The notes under the pieces were generated by a model, which ran no database searches, was not told the DNA's origin, and saw nothing but the letters and a program-made list of their open reading frames with translations. The position numbers and the translations under genes were made by a program. Below are positions 8,696 through 20,268 of a stretch of 64,000 nucleotides of DNA, piece after piece; the first letter of the stretch is position 1, and each line of letters opens with the position of its first letter. The stretch comes from Siderastrea radians (taxonomy: Eukaryota > Cnidaria > Anthozoa > Scleractinia > Rhizangiidae): NCBI GenBank assembly GCA_964017195.1, contig OZ024895.1, positions 11,028,501 to 11,092,500 on the forward strand, in the 5' to 3' direction.

Positions 8696-9360
8696 GTAAT
8701 TCTTGCAAGTATGAACGTGAACGTGTTTAATTTCGGTTAATGGTGCTCCCGGAATCAGTTCACATAAGGAGAATTATCTCCATTTCAACGACTATTTCAA
8801 GTTAATTCAAATGTCCGAAAATTTATCCGAATTTCGTACGAAATCACATGGAATTAGTCCGAATATTGTTCGCCCGAAATATGACGTCCAAAATTAAACG
8901 CTTCCGAAAGTTTTGGGTTTTGAATAATGCTCAGTATGGCGGGAGAACCATCGATGTACTAAAACGATTTAAGTTTCCCGTTGCCATGGCAACGTACAGT
9001 TTAATTAATGTAAGTGTGATATGTTATAAAGACAACGTACATCGTAAACAACTAAGTACACTGAAATGAAAGCATTTGCAAAAATCTGCGAAAACAGAGG
9101 AATTCCATGAATACTTATAAATCGCGGTTTCCATGGTGACGGGTGAAATTTCAGCTTGGCACTATATCTGAAAATGCTTGTCTTGATGACCACTATCAGT
9201 GTGCCAGATTTCATGCTTATATCAAAAAGTGCACAATTCGCCTGAAATTTCGAACTATGCCGCCTGACTAAAACCTTGATAACTTGTTTTGTTTCCACAG
9301 TGTGAACGCCGGACCTATATGCATATCACACTATTTGTGCTTCAACCCTTGTTATTTTAC
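8696..9360. other. unassigned AT-rich sequence
   Basis: No gene, RNA gene or clear repeat boundary was recognised between the decayed Cys-rich ORF and the piggyBac-type MITE. Short open frames lack any recognisable feature. Confidence 0.3.
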
Positions 9361-9956
9361 TTAACCCTATTTAGCCTGGGGGAGGGGCACATTGTGCCCG
9401 CGCTGACTTTAACGAACTATAACTTTTAAACGGCTGGCCAAATAATCACCAAATCTGGTGACTTTTCCTAAAAGTTATCAGAGAATATTTTCCTGTGTCA
9501 ATGACGTGTCTATGATGATTGACGTTTCCATAGCAACCGTCTTCTCAGGGGTGTATTTTGACTATTTTCTGTCGTTTTTCAGTCGTTTTTTCCAGTTTTT
9601 TACCCTTAGTTTGTAAGAAAAAGATAATCGTTTGCTTTTTTGTGCTCATTTTGATTAAGTATGTTTCCTAGAACAAATTTAAATATTTTTCGATGTCGTC
9701 ATTGTCAACTGTATGACTGCAGGATCGGGATCCAAGATGGCGGCCTCAAATTCAAAATGGCAGGTTTGTGACGCCATTATGACGTCATGTCACGTCATAA
9801 TTGACACGTCATAATACTAATCTGTTAAGCTAATGCCGTACTAAATACGTGCCAAGTTTCATCACAAGAGCGTTAATACTTTTCGAGATCTGTAGGGGGG
9901 AGTGCCCCCCCCCCAGGCTCAGAAACTCCAAAAAAGCCCAGGCGAAATAGGGTTAA
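9361..9956. mobile_element. piggyBac-type MITE (TTAA ends)
   Basis: The 596-bp unit begins TTAACCCTATTTAGCCTGGG and ends CCCAGGCGAAATAGGGTTAA, an almost perfect terminal inverted repeat. TTAA target duplication and CCC-starting ends are hallmarks of piggyBac. The interior (anthozoan-style GTGACGTCAT blocks, a C run at about 9903) has no transposase, so it is non-autonomous. It ends 96 bases before the first surviving Ig exon of the neighbouring receptor relic. Confidence 0.85.
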
Positions 9957-12113
9957 GCCCACAAATAGAGTAGCAGCTCCCCACACGAGCAATACCGATC
10001 CAAGGTTAGGGAAGATTTTCTTCGATGGAACGTAAAATTTTGTTGTTTTCAGTTCAACCGGAAAAGACTTACATATCTGAGGACAGAACAGTGAATAACG
10101 ATGATGCAGTGTCACTCAAATGTACAGCTGATGGTTATCCAGCACCAAACATCACCTGGGCAAGACTTTATGATAACAGTGTCGTCACCTTTCCTTTGAC
10201 CATCAGTGCTAAACAAGACTCAGGAGCCTACAGATGCACTGCTGATAAGTCCTGATAATTTCCTGCCTGATAACAGGGATGTCATTATTACCCTCCCGAG
10301 TAAGTCCGTATTATTAACAATTTTATTATCGAAATTTCCTTGAATTACAAGTAGAAATGCATAGCAATAGTGATGGCAGTTATGATACCGGTTACCTTCA
10401 CATCTTCCACCATTTGTTCAAAAGCCGACTATCGTTGACTAGGGTATAAAAGTGGACCAAGTTTTAGGTTTCTCTTGTTTAAAGCGTTTCCACTGCTAAT
10501 TCAAAGTGATAGTGTAATTTAAGCAGCCAGTGTCCAATTTCAAGAAAAATGATGTTTAGGATTCCACGTTGTTGCGCCAACAAACTGAATTCACAATTGA
10601 CTCTAATCGTTGTTGACAGCCGGCCCCTAAACATATTGTATGGACGACTTCACGCCAACTTTAACTTCACTTTCAGTCGAAGCCACTTTTCTGTGAACTA
10701 AAAAAAATATGCTTGTAAAGACCTAAGGACCTTAAGTTTACCTTATAATTATGTAGTGTGATTCTAACCTTCTGCATGATATAGGCGTGTGAGATGTTGA
10801 TTAACATTTGCGTTTGTTATTCAGATCCTCCAAAAATTATCAAACCAAAAACAGTCGCATGGAAAATAACTGCTGGAGAGTCTGCCTTTATTAAATGTCA
10901 TGCAAATGGCAATCCCAGCCCATAGTACGTGTGGACGAATGCAGCTGGCAGAGTTGTTACCACTGACAAACATGTCCGTTTGTATAAAGTGAATGAGAGT
11001 CATGGAGGCAATTATACTTGCACTGCGACAAACAGCCAGGGTTCTGCCAACTTCACTAATTCGGTTAGAATTGCGAGTGCATGTAAGTCCTACTATTTAT
11101 GTACTCTTGAATTCAATTTCATGTATTGCGTGTCTTGCATAAAGACTTTAACTAAACCTTGACTGTTCTCAGTATTTGTTTGTTTGTTTGTTTTTTTTAA
11201 GGAACATTTTCAAATAACATCATTTGTACTTTTAACATAAGGTCGGTGATAATGTCTTTACCCAACCTCTAAAAAACCAACCTCTTCCTTTCCTACTACA
11301 CGTGTCACGCCAGACAACGAGGCGAGAACAACATCATCAGGTAGGATTAAAGTCAGCTGTGTATATAGGACAGGGACTCGTGCAGTTATAGCAGTAAGGG
11401 TCTACGCTACCACGTTATATTTATGCTAGTTCTGGTTTAGAATTAGCTCGGCAATAACAGCTGACTTACTACGTCATTTTCTTCCAGAATTTGGTTAGGT
11501 CGCAAAAGGTATTTGGTGTTATTAATTATCTTAAATTTTATCAAGGTATCTCCATCTCGTTGAGTATCACAATATGAGGGCGATCACAATCTAATAGCTT
11601 CTCTGGAAGGACATAGGCTTTTTGCCACCATACGTTCTTCCGGGTAGCTTTCAATGGAACAGTGTAAAGCATAACAAACAAAAAGCATCGTTGTATTTAG
11701 AAATCACTGCTACAAAAGGTGTTGTTTAAACAATGACACTTGAACATTTCATTACCACAGTCACTACCCTGGCTCCAGGTGCCCGTCGTGTAAACGTGAA
11801 AAAATGGAATATCAACCGCGTTCACGATTAAAGCACTGTAGAATATAATGTAATTATATGAAATCAGGCCACTCCAGGGCTAAGAAATAAATTCTATGCT
11901 CTTTTGTTTCAATGTGTTCTAGATAATTCTGCATGGACCACTATGGGCGCTGCAGTAGTAGGAGATCTTATTTTTTGTCATTATTGTTGCCTTAGCGGTG
12001 TGGTGGAAGCGAAAGAATACCGCAAGTGAGTAATTGCAACTTAAGTGGACTTTCTGGCAAATCTGATGCTTTTTCCACTGATACGACACGTCATTGTGCG
12101 TAGAGGCCTTCGT

Positions 12114-12149
<36 letters not shown>
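12114..12149. repeat. (GAT)n microsatellite in receptor intron
   Basis: Twelve GAT units just after the transmembrane exon. The minus-strand receptor relic at 59 kb has the same trinucleotide repeat at the same intron position, supporting common descent of the two segments. Confidence 0.9.
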
Positions 12150-14537
12150 CGTTTATCGACACAATTGAGCGTTTCGACTATTCAGAACGTGTATGCTGTG
12201 CTTTAATGTTTTGATGCGGCTTTTAGATTTCAAATTGTTCTAACCAGTTTGGTTTATTCACTTGCTCACAATTATGGTAATTAGTGTAAGAAAAAAAAAA
12301 GCAAGAGATCAATTATTTCGAAGCAAAGTCATCTTAAAACCCCAACACATATCACTGTTCACAAGTCTCGTTGCAGCTCAGAGGTAGAACATAAGAAGAC
12401 TCAGAAGTCTTACTCTTCGCCTTCCCTTGATCCCAAGAAATTATACATAGTTCCTACAAAACAGTATTTTATTTGCTTGCTAACTACCTTAAATTCTTAT
12501 TCAACATTTTCATGGCACCTGTGTGGATTTCAACGTGAAGTTGGTGAAGAAGCGAAGTAAGTAATATTTTTTTAAACTTCTATTGTAGTTATCCTGAGTG
12601 CAATGGACAGAAAAAGAGCGCCATAAACCTGTGTTTAATCACCTGTATGGTATTTTTTGCTCGACAAGTCGTTCTTACTGAACGTATAACGTATCACAAA
12701 ACTAAAGACTTCCAACAGTGTCACTGTCACAACATATTTTTACAACCTACGACCCACAGTGGCTGAAAAATACTGCATTGCCCGGTGTCATTGAAAGATA
12801 ACTTGTAACATAATTATATTAATGCAGTTAGCTGGTGCCTGATTTTTGTGTACAAAATACACCTATAGACCCACCCGGTTACCCGACCCAGCCAACTCAT
12901 GAAGATCATCAGTAGTAACATAAGCCGAGATAGTCGATGATCTCAGGGTTTTCCGTGAATCAGGTTATGACGATACCAAAAGTCGGAATCGAGCAGTTAT
13001 AAGGCAGGCGACGGGTTCCAAGGATTTGTTTTATAAATTTTCGTTTTGCCTCGTAGTCTTTATGCTCACCTCCAGGTGTGTAATAGAGGCACCTTTTGGT
13101 AGAACTTGCCAGAGGATCTTTGCCAGGGGAAACCTTATTTAACTCTGGAGGTTTGCCTTGCAAATAGATCAGCATCTCTAGGGGGAGTAGGGATATACTC
13201 CGAGGTGATTCATACTTCTGGGCCAACTTTACTCACGGTTTCCTACTCGTTGCAATAAAATATCCCTAAGCGCAAAACATTTCCCTTCCAGAGAAGATGA
13301 GCATGTTCAAGAAGGAGCTGGATACCAAAACATGCTTCATTATACCGTCGTTGAAAAGTCTCATAACGGCAAAAAGGTACAGAGAGAATACACTGATACA
13401 CACTAACATAAAAAGTACAACGACAATGTAGTCAAAGGGCTGTATTTCACGTGAATTTCTGCATTTCATTCGCAGGCTGAAACGTCGAAAACACCTTGTA
13501 CAACAAACATTAACATCATCACAGAAAACAAAAAGTCACAAAATAGAAATTCATCCACACGCTCAAAAGTTCCACTCACGGTACACACGGTGCACAACTT
13601 CGCAACGGCCTCGCAGAAAAGCGCTCCTCGATAGGTTTTATTTCAATAATCAGAATGTAAGTTATATTCCATAAACTTATACAATAAGGAGGTTAGGATG
13701 TTCATTACGGCTTATAAACACAACAAAGCCCATCGCAGAGTCTTATGTGCCAAATCTAAAGCAAATGAAAAGAGATTAGCAAAGGGAGTTGGAGAGGAAC
13801 GTGACTAGTTTTACGTGTCACGTATTTTTTTTATTGGACCAGAACACAATTGACGTGTTGTATTAATTCCTACATTTATGGCGAATTTATTCTCACACGT
13901 CACTGCTGAATTTTTCACTGAGCAAGCCTCACACATAAGTCCTTTGCTATCCGCTGAGAAAAGTCCGACGCTTAAAAAGGGCCTCACTATACAAAGGAAG
14001 ATGAACAATCGACTTGTAACAACTTTTACAAGAGGTTAATGCACACATCTAGAAATAACAAGATATAAAGCTCTATTAACAATAACAAGCCCTGGGCGTT
14101 ATCTAATTTGCCCAACAGGCCAAAAGTCTTTTTTTGGTGAGCTATTTTCGAGAGGGGATGGAAGAGGGGGCGGAGGGAACATGGCTTATTATTGGATGGG
14201 GTTTTACGCTTCAAAATGTTTGTGTACGGACTTATATTCAGAGGATATTATGCCGTAATCGTTCTTGGGATGAAAACTTAAGACTAGCCCATGGGCTTAT
14301 ATTGGGGTGGGGGGGAGGGCTTTTGCGAATGAGATTTGGTGGGCTTATATTCAGGAGGGCTTATTTTCTGGGGGCTTATTATCGGAATCTTAAGGTATCT
14401 GCCATATATGAAATGAGGAAATAAAACGAACTTTGTTTTACATCTTATTATCATAGAAACGAAGGCCAGGTGAGGTGCTGTATGTTTTCTTGGGAAATTT
14501 CAGCAGATAAGAAATACCTACAGTATCTACCTCTCAG

Positions 14538-14645
14538 AATCCACTGCCGCCAGTCAAAAGACCCACACCATACGTCAAGACTGATTACGCTGAAATCACG
14601 TATTTTATAAAGGGAGCTCCAGATGCAAACGCTAACAGTGGTTGA
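14538..14645 (+). pseudogene. cytoplasmic tail exon with ITSM-like motif (part of relic 1)
   Basis: After the acceptor CTCTCAG the frame reads NPLPPVKRPTPYVK, then TDYAEITYF, and ends at TGA 14643-14645. TDYAEI fits the T-x-Y-x-x-V/I pattern of immunoreceptor switch motifs and is close to ITIM; the preceding PLPPVKRP is SH3-ligand-like. The exon itself has no lesion. The link to the TM exon 2.5 kb upstream is by position and orientation only; intermediate tail exons are not securely seen (a weak candidate reads SEVEHKKTQKSYSS near 12.4 kb). Confidence 0.55.
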
Positions 14646-15540
14646 GTGTGGCAGGAAAATGACTAACTACTAACAACAAAGCCCAGTCTCAGGTTATGCA
14701 CCGAAAGAAGATTTGTCGCTGCTGGTAGGAATTTTGATCGATCTTCACCTGATAGTCGAAAACAATTTTCTCTGGGTAGCTTTCAAGTAGACTTTGTTTT
14801 CTCTACGCGTTTAAGGCTTGTGCAATGGTTGTTCGTGTGCTCGGCAGTCGACACGGACTGCACACTACTTTGAAAACACCTTCGTATCCCGGGCCGTATT
14901 TCTCGCTCGTCTAGACACTCTCAGGAATGACTTAACCAAAAGGTTGAAAAGGTTATCTTTACATTTTCAATGCGCTTATACTTACATACCTAATTATAGG
15001 AATTAAGCGTGATTTGACGTTTGTTTCTTGCCGCAAAAGATCAGATCAAAGATCCGCAAATATCAGATCTGGTCTCAGTCATTCATCTTTTAAGGATCCA
15101 TGTCATCCAAATAAGCGTTCCGATCCCTCTCCTCTTCCCTCGTAAGAGCCTATCCTTCCTCGCAGATAGTCTTTGGGCTTCCTCACTCGTTCCGCTCCCA
15201 AAGAATGTCTGCCTGGGAGGTCGTACACCTCACTTTTCATCAGACGCCATTCACGCAGGCTAGTTGTCACGCAGGCTCCTAGGTCGGTTTCTTATGGGCT
15301 GTTGTCACGCAGGTTTGCAAACGAGAGTTAGTGTCATCTGGGAAATTAATGTGAACCAACCATAACTTGAAGAAACAAATGCATCCGATTCTAATCCCAT
15401 GAAAACTGATGTGGAAGAAACACGACTAGAAACCCAGAACAAAATGGGTTATCTTGCAAATTAATGACTGGAAATTGTCTATGGACGTGTAGAAGATATA
15501 ACAGGCTAGGTTTTAGGCTTTTGAATGTTTTAATTTATTA
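14646..15540. other. intergenic, no feature recognised
   Basis: Only short featureless open frames and low-complexity AT-rich DNA are seen; no repeat ends could be set. Confidence 0.3.
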
Positions 15541-16916
15541 AAAACTGGACTAGGTATATTGGATTTCTAGCATTTTGATTGGCTGAACGGAGCTAGGCTA
15601 TCAGCTCATATACCTGCTGCGACTAAATATGGTCAATGAACACTCAACAACAAAGTGAGCTGAAAGTTTTTTCCTCGCGAGCAACCCGGCGGGGAAAATG
15701 GACGAGAAAAATCACTTGGCAGCGAATTTAAATTAAGCAGAAATTCAAACAGCGTCACCAACAAGCATCACCAACAGCGTCGTCTAACACAAGTCAAAAT
15801 TGTTTGAAGAAACTGTGCAGAAATTAAGCATTAAGCGTTGTGTTTACAATTAAGCCTAATTTCTTTCATCGATCGTCACGTCGGTCATTGAAATTGAACA
15901 AACGGTAGGTTTTATCAGGAAGGCTTTCCACTTCAAAATATCAAGACAAGACATAAAATAAAACACAGTGAAATGGGGCAGGAGCATTTAATAAAAACTA
16001 TCACACATTCATGGCGAGTCGATGCGAAGATCATGGGGCAGTCTAAACAAGTACTAGGAAAAAAATACAGCTGCAAACTACCAAGAAGGAAGGAAAGGCG
16101 GGATTTTTTTCGGCTTTAACACGCAAAATTGACACTGGTTTACCTGCACTCGTTGTAGCTCTGTGTTCCAACAGGTCCAAATGCTCAGATAGAAATCGGA
16201 TGCCATGTAAACGAAGTTGAATCGCTTTTCCAGTTGTTTGAATGTTGTTTTTACCATTCCGTCCGCAACCTCTAAACCGAGAACAACTGCATTTTGCGCT
16301 TTGCGTTTAACAAACTATGATGGTGAATTCTAATGTTCCTCGCTACAGTAATCTTGCTGCTAAGATGCATAGAAATTCCCTCTTCAAGTTCAAATTTGTT
16401 CTGTCTTCAGTTCGATCAAACACGCACATGATGGCTCCGTTGCGCGAACAGATTACAAACTTGTTCAGTTTCAACTCCAGCAGCTAACATGGTGAAATTT
16501 TACAACCTCAATCCGCTTTGAACGATGATTACAACAATGTTTCAGGAAAAATCAAACATGTACCATATTTCAGAGCCAAAAATTAGAAGATTCTTTTCCA
16601 AAACTTGTGCCACTTTGTTCACTTTCGAGCAGCTTTCATTGATTCATTCAGCTTTGCAATGAAACGCTACAACAATTCGCAAGGTTTTGGCGCCTTTTTC
16701 GTTCAGTCATTTGATCGATTCTTGTTCACTTTTTATTTCTTTTCTCATTTTTCCCGTTCTTTCTTGATTTTTTTTAAAAGTGGTTAAGTTTTTAATAAAA
16801 CAATTATTCTACTCGGGCTTGCTGGATATCAAATGATTATAACCAACTCGGCGCTACGCGCGCCTCGTTGGTTATATATCATTCGATATCCAGCGCGCCC
16901 TCGTAGAATAATTGTT
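15541..16916. repeat. dispersed repeat ending in a 118-bp hairpin
   Basis: 15.55-15.75 kb matches 22.87-23.06 kb over AAATATGGTCAATGAACACT, AACAACAAAGTRAGCTGAAA and CGCGAGCAACCCGGCG blocks, so it is a dispersed family. The right end, 16799-16916, is a near-perfect hairpin (AACAATTATTCTACTCG against CGTAGAATAATTGTT, with CGCGC at the tip). A hairpin with the same outer arms occurs at 28501-28613. No protein coding is seen. Whether the block is one element or two is unresolved. Confidence 0.6.
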
Positions 16917-17218
16917 AAATATCGAAACTAAGTAAAGCCCGAAAGCGAACCTTGTGTTAATATTTAGAGTCAAGTTTTTCAATCACTTTAGGTCACGGCA
17001 TAGTGAGTTAGAACTGCATTTAAACAAAGCAAAATATATAAATGTCTCCGTAGGAGTTAGGAAAAGTAAAAGAAAATCCATTTTTTTAGTCTTTTTGCCT
17101 TCCTTTTTTTTCTTTGTAAGTGAAGTCCGGGAATGTCTACTTCCTTGACCAAACTTAATCCTTAGACGTACAGGGTGGGTTGGGGGTTGGGGGGCTGGAC
17201 GCCACCCCCCACGTTTTT

Positions 17219-17912
17219 GTTGAATTTCTCCAAGACGAGTTATCAACTGCACCTGCCGTTTTCAGTAGCTGTGTGCATACCCCATAACACATTTTTGCAC
17301 AATTTTGGATAGAATCAGTTGCTCTGGCTGCGAGGTAGGACGTCATAAGTATCCGGTTGTCAAGAATGCGGGTTTTTACCATTTTTTAGGTGACAAAATC
17401 ATAAGACGTTGCAAAAAGCAGCAAAGTGATTAATTATGTCACATTCAACATTTCAGGTCAAATCCAAGATGGAGGCCACCTTGGATAACGTCACAGGCCC
17501 CCAGCAGCGCCACAACCCAAAATATGCCTCATTTTGTAGGTCACTGGCTTTCTACGTAGATAAACTATTTTCGAAATATTGCCAAGATGGAGGCCACCTT
17601 GGATAACGTCACAGGCCCCCAGCAGCGCCGCAACCCAAAATATGCCTCATTTTGTAGGTCACTGGCTTTCTACGTAGATAAACTATTTTCGAAATATTGC
17701 CAAGATGGAGGCCACCTTGGATAACGTCACAGGCCCCCAGCAGCGCCGCAACCCAAAATATGCCTCATTTTGTAGGTCACTGGCTTTCTACGTAGATAAA
17801 CTATTTTCGAAATATTGCCAGTAAAACCCAAGCTATGGTTCCTTCACCCCTCCCCCCACCCCCCCTTCATACCACAGTGGGGTGTGAGTTTGCTTGTACG
17901 TCCGAGGGTCAA
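17219..17912. mobile_element. piggyBac-like MITE family, copy A, with internal triplication
   Basis: In inverted orientation this matches 35285-35936 (shared CTCCAAGACGA, CAGTAGCTGTG, TTGCTTGTAC and TCCGAGGGT blocks). Its ends have decayed (TTGAATT on the left, GGGTCAA on the right, where TTAA would be expected). Unlike the other copy it contains three tandem 118-bp units. Confidence 0.6.
17464..17818. repeat. three 118-bp tandem repeats
   Basis: Units start at 17464, 17582 and 17700 with CCAAGATGGAGGCCACCTTG and end at ATTTTCGAAATATTG. They are nearly identical (one A/G difference spotted at CGCCACAAC versus CGCCGCAAC), which implies recent amplification inside the MITE. Confidence 0.95.
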
Positions 17913-18044
17913 CGTTTACGCTCCGAAATATGAACTTTTGTGTATCAATATTATCTGCGAGTTTTACTTTAATATACATACTATCGCTATCATTTGATTG
18001 CCTGTAATATTTAAGCTGCTATTAAATATATTCTGAATGGTTTA

Positions 18045-18406
18045 CGGTCATCTTGCCACCAGGAAGACTCGCACCCACCATCTCGCCGCCACCAGCCACC
18101 TCGCCACCAGGTGAGGTTATCTCGCCACCACCAACCCGCTAGCAGTTGAGGTCATCTCGCCACCAAACATGAAATGCACTAAAATAAAAATTTGGGTAAG
18201 GTTCACATATTTCAAGCAAGTACCGTGTGTTGTGGAACCTCTGATTTTAGGCTAATTTGCCTTTAGACGGTTTACAGTCCCCCCATTTTGCCGTTTGATA
18301 GTCGAAATCTTACGCTTCGATCGAACCGTCGCCATCTTGCTGCTTTTATGTTGAGTGCGATCTGAGGACAGTGCCAAGCTACCGAGGGCTCCCTCGTCAA
18401 GGTTTA

Positions 18407-18455
<49 letters not shown>

Positions 18456-18765
18456 TAATGAATCCGAAATCCAAAATTTGTTAACATTCAGGCTATAAAT
18501 ATAATGCGAAAATTATTCCATACAGTACTATTTCATAAAGTGTACTCATAAAATTTGAAGTTGTAAGCCTACGTATATGAACTACAACTACACATGCTAT
18601 TGGACATCGTAAATAAAGCACGAACTGCATCACCAATGGCTTTCTTTTCCCTCTTGCACTGCTGTCCGATTTTCGTGTTGGGATATATTGTTACAATGTT
18701 ACAAGAGCGACCTTAGCTAAACACAAATGTGGTGGCGAGATGGCGAGATGTGGTGGTGAGATGGT

Positions 18766-18797
<32 letters not shown>

Positions 18798-18805
18798 GGA
18801 TACCT
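18045..18805. mobile_element. MITE-like element with CTCGCCACCA inverted ends
   Basis: The left end (GTCATCTTGCCACCAGGAAG, ACTCGC, CACCATCTCGCC) is mirrored by the right end near 18720-18805 (GGTGGCGAG, CTTCCTGGTGGCGAGATGAC). The arms are about 80 bp and carry repeated CTCGCCACCA words. The interior has no coding sequence and contains a (TAAC)n microsatellite. Open frames on both strands across 18.7-18.97 kb reflect the repeats and have no gene features. Confidence 0.65.
18406..18456. repeat. (TAAC)n microsatellite
   Basis: Twelve perfect TAAC units inside the inverted-repeat element. Confidence 0.95.
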
Positions 18806-19319
18806 TCTGAATAATAACTTGTGTGGTAGGCCCCCAGAGGGCGTAGCGCACGAGAGGCAAACAGGGAACACGAGAAGGAGAAGGTGGCAACTTTTTCTCT
18901 TTCCTCAACCTTGGTGCACACCAAGTTTCCTCTGCTCCGACCCTTTCGTTGCCTTTCAGTGAAGGATTTCACATGGTTTCGCGAGCTAGCTGCAGGCTTC
19001 TCAGGATTGTATTTTTATTCATCCAATAAAGTTTGTGATTGAAAGTGAATAGCTGCTATCTGTGTTTTCTACTCTCACTGTACATTTATAATTACCGACA
19101 AATTTGAAAGATACCCATCGTTCAGTTATCATAGCAACTCTGTAGACGAGTACATAGATTTAAGTCAATAAACACGCGAGCTAACAAGCTGTTCTGCCGA
19201 GTCTCTTCTTTTTTTTTCCTCCACTGATCAGCATCAGCAGCAGCACCATCAGCTTCTTCTTCTTAATTAAAGTAACCGATTTTAAATCCAACAAACGAAA
19301 ACGAATTAATTTTGTCTTT

Positions 19320-20268
19320 ATTAAAGAGGAAAAAAAAGAAATTCGGTTAGGATGCATCATTCACATATTTAGGTATTTCTCTAAATAGTATGTTTGAAAT
19401 TATGATCTCCTTCCCTGGCGTTAACGCACCTGTAATGATTTTTTAGCCCACGCAACAGTTGTGTGTTCTCCGAGTTTCCTGTTTTTGACGAAGGCGGACC
19501 TTGAACGTATGTATTTATTCATTTTCTTCTGTGACCCCTGTTATCATCTTTATATTTTACGCCTACTACTTTTCTCCTTTGTTAGGATATTGTGGCAAAA
19601 TTGAAGCCCATGTTGTTGCTATAGGGCTGTCTTTGCGACACCTTGAAGACGATTTAACTTTTGGTGAAACAATTCCCTGTAGTGGCTTATATATACAAGC
19701 ATTTACATTTTCGGTAAGAATTTAAAAAAACTTAGTGTTTGATGGCTTTGAAAGTAGTGCATTTATTATCAACATTCTCCCTTCAAGACTAACCAAAAAA
19801 AGGTGATATTCCTTTGTTAGCATGGGTGTATCATGACAACAAGGATAATTTTTGAAGTTAGAATAATTTTTTAGATTAAAGGTAGAAATAAAGAGCAGAT
19901 TTTTAAAGAAAACGTTCGTGATCATAATTTAGAATCATGAATACAATTTTATTTTTATCCCTTGTGTTTAGTCACGTGAAAAAATCCCACTCCAATTATA
20001 AGGTTTTCGAAACGCACAGCATTAAGAAGACACAAATAAGGCACTATTTCAAAGTCGTCGCTGCCATTTTTTTTTCATGCCCTTTCATGCACACAGCGAA
20101 TTCATTTTCCTTCATTTAAGTTACAATTTGTTTATGCCGCTTTTCGATATATTTTCTACGGACCTGTGGGTTTCGCGTTAAGTTCTTTTTACCAGGCACC
20201 ATTCTTCAGGACAGATTGTTTAAGAATGTAGAGAGATTTTGTCAGTGGCTTAACGTGTCATTTTAATC
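19320..20268 (+). other. 5' flank of IgSF relic 2, homologous to the intact gene's flank
   Basis: Blocks such as CATATTTAGGTATTTC, GCGTTAACGCACCTGTAAT, GTGTGTTCTCCGAGTTTCC and TATTTTTATCCCTTG recur in order at 60.05-60.45 kb, ahead of the intact Ig receptor gene. The shared flank shows that the duplication included the promoter side. No TATA box was fixed. Confidence 0.6.

Larger units (their letters stand above)
10053..14645 (+). pseudogene. IgSF receptor relic 1: Ig, Ig, TM, tyrosine tail
   Basis: Four exon-like blocks in one orientation. 10053-10299: I-set Ig (CTADGYPAPNITW, GAYRCTAD), then TGA at 10253 caused by indels relative to the intact copy at 63752. 10825-11082: second I-set Ig (ESAFIKCHANGNPSP, NYTCTATNSQGSANF) with an in-frame TAG at 10923. 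11923-12025: transmembrane exon (WTTMGAAVV, then ILFFVIIVALAVWW after a one-base shift in a T run). 14538-14645: tail exon of 35 codons with TPYVKTDYAEITYF and a stop. Splice sites AG/GT flank the first three, in phase 1. The 5' exons (signal peptide, V-like Ig) are absent; TE debris lies where they should be. Three independent lesions make it a pseudogene unless sequencing errors explain them. Confidence 0.8.

Noticed and set aside
12960..13226. Minus-strand 88-codon open frame (MAQKYESPRSISL start)
   Set aside because: It looks somewhat protein-like, but it lies inside the relic 1 region antisense to it, has no recognised domain and no promoter or splice context.
17464..17818. CRISPR-like array
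   Set aside because: The units are full 118-bp tandem repeats without variable spacers, in an animal genome.
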